Source: Deltaproteobacteria bacterium
Lineage (GTDB): Bacteria > Desulfobacterota > GWC2-55-46 > DRQE01
DNA: 18,190 bases
NCBI GenBank assembly: GCA_011371515.1
Contig: DRQE01000114.1
Location: forward strand, 1-18,190
Direction: 5' to 3'
A program made the translations under genes and the position numbers. Below the pieces are notes generated by a model that saw only the letters and a program-made list of their open reading frames with translations, searched no databases and was not told the origin of the DNA. This document shows positions 6,784-15,448 of this stretch, piece after piece (positions within the stretch are counted from its first letter, which is position 1; each line of letters opens with the position of its first letter).

Positions 6784-7518
6784 TCAAAAAGAAGATGGCA
6801 CGATGTAGCCATACTTTTCAAAGAGGCTGCGTGCACGGGGGGATCTGAGAAACTTAAGAAACTTAAGTGCCTGCGGGCTGTCCTTGAGTGCTATAGCGTC
6901 CTGCTCTATGGGTGAGTGGAGAGAGGGGTCTATCTTTATTAGCCTTCCTTCTACTCCATGGACTGTAGAAAGTGCCACTATTGAGGCATCGGCATTGCCT
7001 GTAAGTGCAAAGCCCAGTGCCTGTGAGACATTCTCTCCGTAAAGGAGTTTGCCCTTGAGTTTGTCCAGAAGTCCTCTGTTTTTTAATACCTCAATTGCCG
7101 CCCTGCCGTAGGGGGCTGTATCAGGGTTGGCTATGGCAACGAGCCTTATGCGTGGGTCTGTGAGGTCTTCTATGGAGTGGAGTGTTATGCCATCCCTTGT
7201 CCAGACAACGAGCACCCCTCTTGCATAGGTGAAGCGAGTGCCCTTTATTCCAATACCCTTTTGTTCGAGAAGGAGGGGCCTTTCTTTATCAGCAGAAAGG
7301 AAGACATCATAGGGTGCTCCATTTACTATCTGTGCGTAGAGTTTCCCCGTGGAGCCACTGACGATGCGCACCTCTGTGCCCTCAAGCTCTTGGTAGGTGC
7401 GGGCAAGCTCTCTTACCACCTTGAGTGCATTGCTTGCTGTTGCAACGATTATTTCAGAGGAGAGAACAGGGCTTGAAGACAATAGGAATATGGCAAGAAA
7501 TATTGCTGCTCTTATCAT
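6784..7518 (-). CDS. modA: Molybdate ABC transporter substrate-binding protein ModA
   Basis: This is a periplasmic molybdate (or tungstate) binding protein of 244 residues. A signal peptide covers about residues 1-21 (MIRAAIFLAIFLLSSSPVLS). The mature protein shows family signatures: VATASNALKVV, VSGSTGKLYAQI (oxyanion-binding Ser), YDVFLSADKERP, NPDTAPYGRAAIEVL and GENVSQALGF. The ATG overlaps the mop stop by 4 nt (ATGA), with no strong ribosome site of its own, so it is probably coupled to mop. Whether molybdate or tungstate is preferred cannot be told from sequence alone; the Moco genes around it favour molybdate. Confidence 0.93.
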   Translation of the reverse strand: MIRAAIFLAIFLLSSSPVLSSEIIVATASNALKVVRELARTYQELEGTEVRIVSGSTGKLYAQIVNGAPYDVFLSADKERPLLLEQKGIGIKGTRFTYARGVLVVWTRDGITLHSIEDLTDPRIRLVAIANPDTAPYGRAAIEVLKNRGLLDKLKGKLLYGENVSQALGFALTGNADASIVALSTVHGVEGRLIKIDPSLHSPIEQDAIALKDSPQALKFLKFLRSPRARSLFEKYGYIVPSSF

Positions 7519-7718
7519 TTTATGAAGGAGACCTCTGTTGCCTTTATAAGTGCCGTTACATGGTCTCCCACCTTAAGTTGCATCTTTTCCACACTGGTCG
7601 TGGTTATGACCCCTGCTATCTGGTGTTCGCCCACCTGAATTACCACCTCACTTACCACATCGCCTTTTTTGATTTCTACAATCTCTCCCGGCAGCTGGTT
7701 TCTTCCAGAAAGTTGCAT
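7515..7718 (-). CDS. mop: Molbindin Mop, stand-alone TOBE-domain molybdate-binding protein
   Basis: This 67-residue protein consists of a single Mop/TOBE domain, with the family pattern LSGRNQLPGEIVEIKKG at the start, VISEVVIQ-like strands (here VVSEVVIQVG), AGVITTTSVEKMQLKVG in the middle and VTALIKATEV at the end. Mop proteins form hexamers that bind several molybdate ions and are thought to store or buffer molybdenum. Here it may also substitute for the TOBE domain missing from ModC. It follows moaA by 7 nt, and its SD is AGGAGG inside the moaA C-terminal codons. Confidence 0.9.
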   Translation of the reverse strand: MQLSGRNQLPGEIVEIKKGDVVSEVVIQVGEHQIAGVITTTSVEKMQLKVGDHVTALIKATEVSFIK

Positions 7719-7735
7719 CCTGCGGTCAGCCTCCT
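7719..7735 (-). promoter_or_regulatory. Shine-Dalgarno for mop embedded in the Gly-Gly codons of moaA
   Basis: AGGAGG (7735-7730) is made of the end of an Ile codon and GGA GGC, the terminal Gly-Gly of MoaA. It lies 11 nt before the mop ATG at 7718, a little longer than ideal. A second, weaker CAGG directly abuts the ATG. Confidence 0.65.
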
Positions 7736-8706
7736 ATGTGTATCATAGATTTCTTTCTACCCTCTGTGGAGAAGGTATATTCCCCTTCCTTTGGTTTGAG
7801 CTCCACAGCTTTCCTTATGATGGCTTCAAGGCTTTCCCTGTCTGCACCACCACGGATGGCATCCCTTAAGGATACATCCATATCCCGTGGCAGACACAGA
7901 TGGAGTCTTCCGTCTGCCGTAAGGCGAAGCCTGTTGCAGCGCTCACAGAACCTGTTTGAAAGGGGGCTTATAAAGCCCACCCTGCCTGAACCATCCCTTA
8001 AAGGCAGTATGTATTCTGCCCCACCTTCTTCTCTTTTCTCCTCCACTGCCACACGCTCTTTTATGTCCTCTCTTTCGAGCACCTCTGAGATGGGTATATA
8101 GTGTTTCTTCCAGTCGAAACCATCCCGCATGGGCATGCATTCTATGAAGCGTGCGCTTATGCCACGCTCTCTGGCAAAGTCTATTATGCTTGCGAGCTCA
8201 TCCTCGTTTATACCGCGCATGACCACCGTGTTTACTTTCAGGGGCACGAGCCCCTCACTCAGGGCTGCATCTATGCCTTCGAGCACCTGAGAGAGTCTGC
8301 CTCCGCCCGTTATGATGCGAAACTTTTCGGCATCAAGGGTGTCGAGGCTTACATTCACCCTTTTAAGGCCTGCCTCTTTAAGCTCTTTTGCAAATCTTGA
8401 AAGAAGTGTGGCGTTGGTCGTAAGGGTGGTCTCCTTTATGCCCTCTATGGCGTTCACCATGCGAACGAGCTCGGCAATACCTTTTCTAACAAGGGGTTCT
8501 CCGCCGGTAAACCTTATCTTCTCAACCCCCATGGATGCCATAACACTTATAATCTCTGTAAGCTCTGAGAAGGTTAAGACTTGGCTGCGCTCTTTGTGTT
8601 CTTCCTGTGGGCGGCTACAGTAGTTACAACGCTGGTTGCACCTGTCTGTAACAGACACACGCAGGTAGGTTATTCGGCGGCCGAATCTGTCAACAAGGGG
8701 CTTCAT
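7726..8706 (-). CDS. moaA: GTP 3',8-cyclase MoaA (radical SAM)
   Basis: MoaA starts Moco synthesis by converting GTP to 3',8-cH2GTP with radical SAM chemistry. The 326 residues carry the N-terminal [4Fe-4S] motif C23-x3-C27-x2-C30 (DRCNQRCNYC), FTGGEPLVR, a C-terminal cluster C254-x2-C257-x13-C271 (CERCNRLRLTADGRLHLC) and the functional terminal Gly-Gly. The frame stays open another 71 codons upstream. I start it at the ATG at 8706 because the protein then begins at the normal family position; the upstream extension has low complexity and overlaps the preceding gene. There is no Shine-Dalgarno; a promoter -10 ends 7 nt before the ATG, suggesting a leaderless mRNA. It is the first gene of the Moco operon. 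Confidence 0.95.
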   Translation of the reverse strand: MKPLVDRFGRRITYLRVSVTDRCNQRCNYCSRPQEEHKERSQVLTFSELTEIISVMASMGVEKIRFTGGEPLVRKGIAELVRMVNAIEGIKETTLTTNATLLSRFAKELKEAGLKRVNVSLDTLDAEKFRIITGGGRLSQVLEGIDAALSEGLVPLKVNTVVMRGINEDELASIIDFARERGISARFIECMPMRDGFDWKKHYIPISEVLEREDIKERVAVEEKREEGGAEYILPLRDGSGRVGFISPLSNRFCERCNRLRLTADGRLHLCLPRDMDVSLRDAIRGGADRESLEAIIRKAVELKPKEGEYTFSTEGRKKSMIHIGG

Positions 8707-8713
8707 ATGAGAA

Positions 8714-8742
8714 ATCTTACCAGAATAAGGGGGACAATTCAA
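8714..8742 (-). promoter_or_regulatory. Promoter of the Moco operon, directly before moaA
   Basis: On the minus strand, TTGAAT (8742-8737) and TAAGAT (8719-8714) are separated by exactly 17 nt, with TGG just before the -10 (extended type). The -10 ends 7 nt before the ATG at 8706, so the start site would be at 8707 or 8706, leaving no 5' leader. Only 50 nt separate moaA from the upstream gene, which leaves no room for a Moco riboswitch. Confidence 0.65.
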
Positions 8743-8756
8743 ATCCAGAAATACCC

Positions 8757-10889
8757 CTACAGGGTAAAGAGATAGGTGAGCTTTAGAAGAAGAACCCTGT
8801 CCACAAGCTCTGTGTCTGTATAGTGGCGTTCGTTGTAGACTATGTATATGTCGCTGTTTGGCCTGTACTCGTAGTTGAAGCGTATGTTGAAGGAGCGCTG
8901 GTCGAGGTCGTCGTTCCACTGAAGAAGGGCGTTAAGAAAGGCACGGGTGGTTATGGTATATTCTACGGTAGTGGTCAGAAGGTTTGCCCTGAAAGAGCCT
9001 GCTGGAAGGCTTACATCCTCACGGGTAAACCTTGGGGCTATCTTCAGATATCTTGCAGGCACTATGTTGAAGGAGCCACTGTAGGATGTTCTCTTTCCGC
9101 CGTAATAGTCGCCCCTTTCGACGACGACTGTGCCGGAGAGGGTTCTGCGGTCGTCTGTTGAGATGGCAACATATACGGAGGGGTTGTTATAACCCCCTTC
9201 GGGTATAACTATGGATGGTCTTATCTCGAAGTCGTAGTCGAGGCGGTCGAATTCTTTCTTGAACGCTACATCGAGACTGTCCCCGCTGTGGAGGGTTACG
9301 GAAAAGCCTATGTTCTGGTTTCTTCCCACAAGCTGGTCCTTCTGGTCGGCGATGTATTTAAGAAGCACATAGGGCGAATACTCCCGCACTATAGAGCCCT
9401 TTGGTCTTATGAAGAGGTGAGAATAGAGGGTTGTCTCTTTTATGTCGGTTCTGCGAACGAAACCCACCTCGGGGTTGAAGTTCTCTGCCACATCGAGATA
9501 AGAAAGGCTCAAAAGCATTCGCGGATCATACCACATGAACTTAAGATAGCCTGCCGTATCGTTGCCCGAGACACCCTTTGTATAGGTCTTCACCACAAAG
9601 GAGGTTATGTACATGTAGTCCATGAATACGAGCCTTGTGTCGGCACCGATGGTTCTGTTGAATGAGCCATCCTGCGGCTCCTTGTTTATGGCAATAATGC
9701 CCACCCTTGACCTTTCGAGTATGTCCTTCTTAAGCCTTATGACCGTGTAGTTGGTCTGTGCCACAGAGGATGTCTCCTTGGTCTCTATATTCAGCAGTCC
9801 TATGCCGTAGTCACCCACCTTTCCTGTAAGTTTCGCCCCTGCAAGTATGGGTATCTCTTTACCTCCTGAAAGCCCTATCCTTCTTGAAAAGAAGGGCTGC
9901 ACCTTTGCCCTCAAGCCAAACTGGAAGAAGCCAGAGCCCTCGAGGAAGAACTCTCTTTTTTCGGGAAAGAACAGGGGAAAGCGGGTTATGTTTATGGATA
10001 GCTCGTCTGCCTCTACCTGTGCAAAGTCTGTATTTGCCGTAAGGTCGAGGGTAAGATGGGGCGTTATGGCGTACTTTACATCAATCCCCATGTCTTTTGT
10101 TACCTCTGTGGTGTCGGAGCCACCTGATGGTGCCCTTTCAATGCCTGTGAGTATGTAGGGCTTTAGCTCTATGTTTCTGCCCTGACGAATACCCTCAAGC
10201 CCTGTAAGGTGGCCCGCAAGGGAGAGCCGCCACATGGACGCATCAAGTGGCAGGGCTGCCCAGTAGACCTCCTCGTTCTTTCTGCGTATTATACGGCGCA
10301 GTTGCAGTCCCCATGTGGAGGTCTTACGACTGTCGAAACGCAGGGTGCTGAAGGGTATCTTCATCTCCACCTGCCAGCCCTCTTCTGTTATGTGTGAGGC
10401 AACATACCATACACCATCCCAGTCTGTGTTTACCTCTCTACCTTCATCGAAGACCACCGCATCCAGTCTTGCTCCAAGGGGGTTGGTCTCGAAGAAGTAG
10501 CCGTTACGGTGGTCGTGGTAGGTATCGATGAGCACTGCAAAGGTGTCGTTACGATAAAGGCGCCCGTCACGGCGCATCTCATCGGCTATTATCTTGTGTG
10601 GCTCTCTGTCATAGAGTATGGCACCTATGTAGAGGTTCTCCTCGTCGTAGAGGACCATCACGGTGGTCTTCTCTGTAGCAGGCTCTCCGGGATAGGGCTC
10701 GCGCTGTATGAAGCCAGTTGCAATGGGGGCTCTTTTCCACGCCGGCTCTGTAAGTCTGCCGTCAATGGTGATACCCTCTGTCCCGAGCCTTTCTGCCCTC
10801 AACTCTACAGAAGGATGTGCCTTTGCAGGATAGAGCAGCGCAAAAAACAGAAGGAAGGCTATGGAGCTTTTGTGCCGAAGAACCTTCAT
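8757..10889 (-). CDS. DUF5916 outer-membrane beta-barrel protein with N-terminal CBM9-like domain
   Basis: This 710-residue exported protein begins with a signal peptide (about 1-24, ending YPAKA). A CBM9/DOMON-like beta-sandwich follows at about 28-225, with IDGRLTEPAW, YDEENLYIGA and WQVEMKIPFSTLRF as family-typical blocks. The DUF5916 region runs from about 235 to the end and includes FPEKREFFLEGSGFFQFG at 308-325, PFFSRRIG at 332-339 and PILAGAKLTGKVG at 347-359. The rest alternates short beta strands with turns and ends in LLLKLTYLFTL, as in outer-membrane barrels. The family has no established function; some members lie near carbohydrate or peptidase genes, but nothing here shows a substrate. 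The ATG at 10889 has AAAGG 3 nt upstream. It has its own promoter and is divergent from the cytochrome genes. Confidence 0.85.
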   Translation of the reverse strand: MKVLRHKSSIAFLLFFALLYPAKAHPSVELRAERLGTEGITIDGRLTEPAWKRAPIATGFIQREPYPGEPATEKTTVMVLYDEENLYIGAILYDREPHKIIADEMRRDGRLYRNDTFAVLIDTYHDHRNGYFFETNPLGARLDAVVFDEGREVNTDWDGVWYVASHITEEGWQVEMKIPFSTLRFDSRKTSTWGLQLRRIIRRKNEEVYWAALPLDASMWRLSLAGHLTGLEGIRQGRNIELKPYILTGIERAPSGGSDTTEVTKDMGIDVKYAITPHLTLDLTANTDFAQVEADELSINITRFPLFFPEKREFFLEGSGFFQFGLRAKVQPFFSRRIGLSGGKEIPILAGAKLTGKVGDYGIGLLNIETKETSSVAQTNYTVIRLKKDILERSRVGIIAINKEPQDGSFNRTIGADTRLVFMDYMYITSFVVKTYTKGVSGNDTAGYLKFMWYDPRMLLSLSYLDVAENFNPEVGFVRRTDIKETTLYSHLFIRPKGSIVREYSPYVLLKYIADQKDQLVGRNQNIGFSVTLHSGDSLDVAFKKEFDRLDYDFEIRPSIVIPEGGYNNPSVYVAISTDDRRTLSGTVVVERGDYYGGKRTSYSGSFNIVPARYLKIAPRFTREDVSLPAGSFRANLLTTTVEYTITTRAFLNALLQWNDDLDQRSFNIRFNYEYRPNSDIYIVYNERHYTDTELVDRVLLLKLTYLFTL

Positions 10890-10938
10890 CTACCTTTCAC
10901 CATCGCCCACAGTGGCTTGAGCCCGTGGGATGTGCCTA

Positions 10939-10967
10939 ATTGTAGGGTATAAAGAAGGGGCTGTCAA
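10939..10967 (-). promoter_or_regulatory. Sigma-70-type promoter for the DUF5916 gene
   Basis: On the minus strand, a consensus TTGACA (10967-10962) and TACAAT (10944-10939) are spaced by 17 nt. Predicted start is near 10932, giving a leader of about 43 nt. The two divergent -35 boxes in this intergenic region lie 22 nt apart. Confidence 0.75.
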
Positions 10968-10989
10968 TACAGCATGGGGAAAACTTACC

Positions 10990-11018
10990 TTGACAAATCA
11001 TCTGCTGTAAGTTATAGA
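10990..11018 (+). promoter_or_regulatory. Sigma-70-type promoter for the cytochrome c pair
   Basis: TTGACA (10990-10995) and TATAGA (11013-11018) are spaced by 17 nt. Predicted start is near 11025, about 30 nt before the ATG at 11056. Apart from the two divergent promoters, the 10890-11055 stretch holds no recognisable element. Confidence 0.7.
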
Positions 11019-11055
11019 TTTTTAGATTTCCTGTTCCTTAAAGTCAGGGTTGACT

Positions 11056-11724
11056 ATGCTCGATGGATTGAAAGTAATCTCCTCTGTACTTATTGTCTAC
11101 ATATTCATAGCCACGGGCTCCCACGTCTGGGCAGGTGTGGAAGAGGGCAGAAGGCTCTTTGTAGAGAAGGGCTGCACAGAGTGTCATACAACAGAAAGAC
11201 CTGCCAGAGCGCCAACCTTTCAGGAGTTCCTCAAAGAGAAGGGGCCACCCCTGTGGTATGCAGGAAGCAAGTTCAGAAAAGACTGGCTCAGAAAGTGGCT
11301 TCAAGCCCCAGAACCCGTAAGGCCCATGGCGTATAACTCTATTAAGGAGCGTAACCCCGCAAACCATCCTGCCTTGGACGGTAAAGAGGCAGAGGCAGTT
11401 ACAGAATATCTGGCAAGCCTTACAACGGACAGGGTGAAAAGGGGTATCGTGAAGCCCAAAAAGACCGTAAGGGGCAGAATAATATTCGAGAAAAAACTTG
11501 GCTGCTACGGCTGTCATCTCGTAAGGAAGGGCAAGAGGGTTGTAGGGGGGCTTAGTGGACCCACCCTCGTGGGGGCTGGTAAAAGGCTCAATCCCGACTG
11601 GATATACGCCTTTCTGAAAGACCAGAACTTCTTCATTCCCTACACATCCATGCCCATATATGTGGGTATCGTAACCGACAGGGAGATGCGCGTACTTTCA
11701 GGATATGTGGCGGCTATGGAATAG
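11056..11724 (+). CDS. Diheme c-type cytochrome (two class I-like domains)
   Basis: This periplasmic electron carrier has 222 residues, with a signal or anchor segment at about 7-27 (hydrophobic, ending SHVWA). Domain 1 binds heme at CTECH (40-44), with M91 or another downstream Met as a possible distal ligand. Domain 2 binds heme at CYGCH (150-154), with M199 in TSMPIY as the likely distal ligand. The linker has DWLRKWLQAPEPVRP, typical of multiheme class I cytochromes that partner respiratory enzymes. I use the ATG at 11056; a TTG two codons earlier (11050) is possible but less likely. It overlaps the next cytochrome gene by 20 nt, so the two are co-made. The redox partner is not identifiable here. 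Confidence 0.88.
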   Translation: MLDGLKVISSVLIVYIFIATGSHVWAGVEEGRRLFVEKGCTECHTTERPARAPTFQEFLKEKGPPLWYAGSKFRKDWLRKWLQAPEPVRPMAYNSIKERNPANHPALDGKEAEAVTEYLASLTTDRVKRGIVKPKKTVRGRIIFEKKLGCYGCHLVRKGKRVVGGLSGPTLVGAGKRLNPDWIYAFLKDQNFFIPYTSMPIYVGIVTDREMRVLSGYVAAME

Positions 11725-12070
11725 TATTATAGTGCTGTGCTTTCTGGCTGGTCTTCTCCTTACCCCTGCTATGGCTCTTACGGTAAAGGAGAACTACCTC
11801 TTCTACTGTGCACCATGCCACGGTATAGAGGGCAGGGGAGACGGACCAAACGCAACCCCCACACAGCCTGTGGCACCGAGAAACCATCGTAGCAAGAAAG
11901 AGATGAGTAAACTCTCGGATCAGGACATAATAAATGTTATAAAGTTCGGGGGCAGGGCAACTGGTATATCCACGCTGATGCCACCTTACAAAAACACCCT
12001 TACAGAAGAGGAGATAGTTGAGCTCAAAGACTACCTGAGAGAGCTCTGCCAGTGCAGGGGACCTGAATAA
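11705..12070 (+). CDS. Monoheme c-type cytochrome
   Basis: This is an exported 121-residue class I cytochrome c. A signal peptide covers about 1-24 (ending TPAMA). Heme binding is at CAPCH (35-39), followed by GIEGRGDGPNA, and the distal Met is M92 in LMPPY. LTEEEIVELKDYLREL forms the C-terminal helix. The ATG at 11705 overlaps the end of the diheme gene by 20 nt with only a weak AGG upstream, so translation is probably coupled. The protein ends with two unusual extra cysteines (C115 and C117, in CQC) outside the heme motif. It presumably passes electrons to or from the diheme partner. Confidence 0.88.
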   Translation: MWRLWNSIIVLCFLAGLLLTPAMALTVKENYLFYCAPCHGIEGRGDGPNATPTQPVAPRNHRSKKEMSKLSDQDIINVIKFGGRATGISTLMPPYKNTLTEEEIVELKDYLRELCQCRGPE

Positions 12071-12071
12071 A

Positions 12072-12090
12072 TTCTCGACTTCAACGAGAA
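12072..12090 (+). terminator. Weak candidate terminator after the cytochrome genes
   Basis: TTCTCG (12072-12077) and CGAGAA (12085-12090) form a 6-bp stem with a 7-nt loop, starting 2 nt after the cytochrome stop. The following ATAATTT is A/T-rich but not a clean T run, so termination may be partial. Confidence 0.35.
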
Positions 12091-12095
12091 ATAAT

Positions 12096-12124
12096 TTGAC
12101 AACTTATGGAAAAGATTAAATAAT
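12096..12124 (+). promoter_or_regulatory. Sigma-70-type promoter for metK-ahcY
   Basis: TTGACA (12096-12101) and AATAAT (12119-12124, five of six consensus bases) are spaced by 17 nt. Predicted start is near 12131, giving a leader of about 36 nt. That is too short for a SAM-type riboswitch. Confidence 0.6.
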
Positions 12125-12166
12125 AAAGAACTCGAAAAGACAAACTAAACTGTACGGAGTAGGACT

Positions 12167-13324
12167 ATGGAAAGAGAGTATCTATTCACATCGGAGTCTG
12201 TAACAGAGGGGCATCCCGACAAGGTTGCTGACCAGATTTCCGATGCCATCCTCGATGCCCACATTGGGGGAGACCCAAAAAGCAAGGTAGCCTGCGAGAC
12301 CCTTGTTACAACAGGTCTTATAGTCATAGCAGGAGAGATAACGAGCTCCACCGTGGTGAACTATCAGGAGATTGCAAGGGGTGTTGTAAAGGATATAGGC
12401 TATACAGACTCTGCCATGGGCTTTGACTGGCGTGGCTGTGCGGTGATGATAACCCTCGACAGACAGTCGCCGGACATAGCCATGGGCGTAGAAAGAGGAG
12501 AGGGTGAGCTTGGCGCGGGTGATCAGGGCCTTATGTTCGGCTACGCCTGTAACCACACACCTGAATACATGCCCATGCCAATAATACTTGCACATAAGCT
12601 CACAAAGAGACTCGCAGAGGTTAGAAAACAGGGCATACTCGACTTCTTAAGGCCCGATGGAAAGAGTCAGGTAACCCTTAAATATCTTGACGGAAGACCT
12701 GTAAGTGTTGATGCCGTCGTTGTTTCTGCACAGCACACCCCGGAGGTTTCGGCAACCACCATAAAGGAAGGCATAATGGAGGAGGTCATAAAGAAGGTAA
12801 TCCCCGAGGAGTTCCTCACCCCTTCAACACGCTACCACATAAACCCAACAGGAAAGTTCGTCATAGGTGGGCCCCATGGAGATTGCGGGCTTACGGGCAG
12901 AAAGATAATAGTTGACACCTATGGTGGACACGGAAGCCACGGTGGAGGGGCATTCAGCGGTAAAGACCCATCCAAGGTCGACCGTTCTGCCTCTTACATG
13001 GCACGCTACATTGCCAAGAATATCGTTGCTGCAGGGCTTGCCGATGAGTGTGAGGTGCAGCTTGCCTATGCAATAGGCGTGGCAGACCCCGTAAGTGTCA
13101 TGGTGGACACCTTTGGCACAGAGAAGATAGACCCCGTTAAGATAGAGAAACTCGTGTGGGAACACTTTGGCATGAAGCCGGCTGATATTATAAAAGAGCT
13201 CGACCTTCTCAGGCCCATATATCGAAAGACCGCTGCATACGGACACTTCGGCAGACAGGAGCCAGAGTTCAGCTGGGAGAGAACAGACCGTGCAGAGGCT
13301 TTGAGAAAGGCGGCAGGACTTTAA
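12167..13324 (+). CDS. metK: S-adenosylmethionine synthetase MetK
   Basis: MetK makes S-adenosylmethionine from methionine and ATP. The 385 residues have all family blocks: GHPDK at 15-19 with the ATP-binding His, [12 protein letters not shown] at 117-128, [20 protein letters not shown] at 234-253, [16 protein letters not shown] (the P-loop-like motif) at 259-274, and TAAYGHFGR near the C-terminus. The ATG at 12167 is preceded by GGAG with a 7-nt gap. It lies 36 nt before ahcY, and the two form a SAM use-and-recycle unit. SAM is also the cofactor of MoaA in the nearby operon, though there is no sign of shared regulation. Confidence 0.97.
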   Translation: MEREYLFTSESVTEGHPDKVADQISDAILDAHIGGDPKSKVACETLVTTGLIVIAGEITSSTVVNYQEIARGVVKDIGYTDSAMGFDWRGCAVMITLDRQSPDIAMGVERGEGELGAGDQGLMFGYACNHTPEYMPMPIILAHKLTKRLAEVRKQGILDFLRPDGKSQVTLKYLDGRPVSVDAVVVSAQHTPEVSATTIKEGIMEEVIKKVIPEEFLTPSTRYHINPTGKFVIGGPHGDCGLTGRKIIVDTYGGHGSHGGGAFSGKDPSKVDRSASYMARYIAKNIVAAGLADECEVQLAYAIGVADPVSVMVDTFGTEKIDPVKIEKLVWEHFGMKPADIIKELDLLRPIYRKTAAYGHFGRQEPEFSWERTDRAEALRKAAGL

Positions 13325-14617
<1,293 letters not shown>

Positions 14618-14621
14618 TGGG

Positions 14622-14651
14622 TTGAAGAAAAAGGCTTCCCTGTGCTATAAT
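14622..14651 (+). promoter_or_regulatory. Sigma-70-type promoter for the bamD-like gene
   Basis: TTGAAG (14622-14627) and a perfect TATAAT (14646-14651) are spaced by 18 nt, and TGC precedes the -10 (extended type). Predicted start is near 14658, leaving about a 20-nt leader before the ATG at 14679. Confidence 0.7.
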
Positions 14652-14678
14652 GGGTGTAATTTCAAACAGAGGAGATGT

Positions 14679-15425
14679 ATGGGAAAGATAAGGCTTTTTC
14701 TGGCACTTCTTTCTGTGGTTCTGCTTACCGCCTGTTCCACCACTAATACCCTTCAGGGAAGCCTGCCGGGGGCAGGGGAGCTTTATGCCAAAGGGGTTTC
14801 AGCTTATAATAAAAGGTTGTATACGGAGGGTGAGGAATACCTCAGAAAGGTGCTCGAGAACTATCCCCTCAGCCCCTATGCTATAGAGGCACAGCTAAAG
14901 CTGGCAGACCTGTACTTCATACAGGAAAGATACGAGGAGGCGCAGTCCTACTACACCACATTCTACACATTTCACCCCTCCCATCCCAGTGCTCCCTATG
15001 CCCTGTTTCAGAAAGGGATGTGCCACTTAAGAGAGGTTGAGACCATAGACCGCGACCAGACACCAACCAGAAAGGCGCTCTTTGCTTTTCAGGACCTTAT
15101 AACCTACTATCCCGATAGCATCTATGCTGAGAAATCTCGCACCCTTATATCGTTCCTCAAAGAGAGGCTTGCAGAGAACGAGTTCTATGTGGGAATGTTC
15201 TACTACAGAAAGGGAGACTACAAGGGTGCTCTCATGAGGTTCAAGAAGATACTCGAGGACTATCCAGATACCCATGTGGTGGAAAAGACCCTCTACTATG
15301 TGGGCGAGGTATATACACATCTCGAAGAAGAAGAGCTTGCACGGGAGACCTTCAGAACCCTTATAGACAGGTTTCCCGAAAGCCCCTATGTGAGTGTTGC
15401 AAAGAACAGGCTTCAGTCCCCGTAA
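14679..15425 (+). CDS. bamD: BamD-like outer-membrane assembly lipoprotein (TPR)
   Basis: This is a lipoprotein of the Bam complex that inserts beta-barrels into the outer membrane. The 248 residues start with a lipoprotein signal peptide ending in the lipobox LTAC, with C19 to be lipidated. About five TPR-like helical repeats follow, for example YAKGVSAYNKRLYTEGEEYL, YALFQKGMCHLREVE and YYRKGDYKGALMRFKKIL. Repeated YPxS/YPD ends such as LENYPLSPYAIEA are typical of BamD/YfiO. The ATG at 14679 has GAGGAG 4 nt upstream. The frame continues upstream to 14592, but that part lies inside ahcY and lacks a signal peptide. CpoB/YbgF-like TPR lipoproteins are an alternative, but length and repeat style fit BamD better. 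Confidence 0.85.
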   Translation: MGKIRLFLALLSVVLLTACSTTNTLQGSLPGAGELYAKGVSAYNKRLYTEGEEYLRKVLENYPLSPYAIEAQLKLADLYFIQERYEEAQSYYTTFYTFHPSHPSAPYALFQKGMCHLREVETIDRDQTPTRKALFAFQDLITYYPDSIYAEKSRTLISFLKERLAENEFYVGMFYYRKGDYKGALMRFKKILEDYPDTHVVEKTLYYVGEVYTHLEEEELARETFRTLIDRFPESPYVSVAKNRLQSP

Positions 15426-15448
15426 AACAAAGAGGAGCAAGAACTACC

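Noticed and set aside
6845..6870. Tandem AAACTTAAG repeat in modA
   Set aside because: It encodes Leu-Lys-Phe-Leu-Lys-Phe in frame at the C-terminus of ModA and is explained by the protein sequence.
8707..8756. Moco riboswitch before moaA
   Set aside because: Only 50 nt lie between the genes and they are occupied by promoter boxes; the known motif is far larger.
8752..8766. TACCC-ctaca-GGGTA hairpin at the end of the DUF5916 gene as a terminator
   Set aside because: The stem is only 5 bp and no T run follows on the minus strand; too weak to call.
8707..8919. 71-codon N-terminal extension of MoaA
   Set aside because: It overlaps the end of the DUF5916 gene and resembles no MoaA N-terminus; the ATG at 8706 gives the normal family start.
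10974..11336. 120-codon plus-strand frame beginning before the cytochrome genes
   Set aside because: It overlaps the CTECH-containing cytochrome in another frame, has no ribosome site and begins upstream of the predicted -35.
12071..12166. SAM or SAH riboswitch before metK or ahcY
   Set aside because: The leader before metK is about 36 nt and the metK-ahcY gap is 36 nt; neither can hold the known aptamers and no helices are visible.
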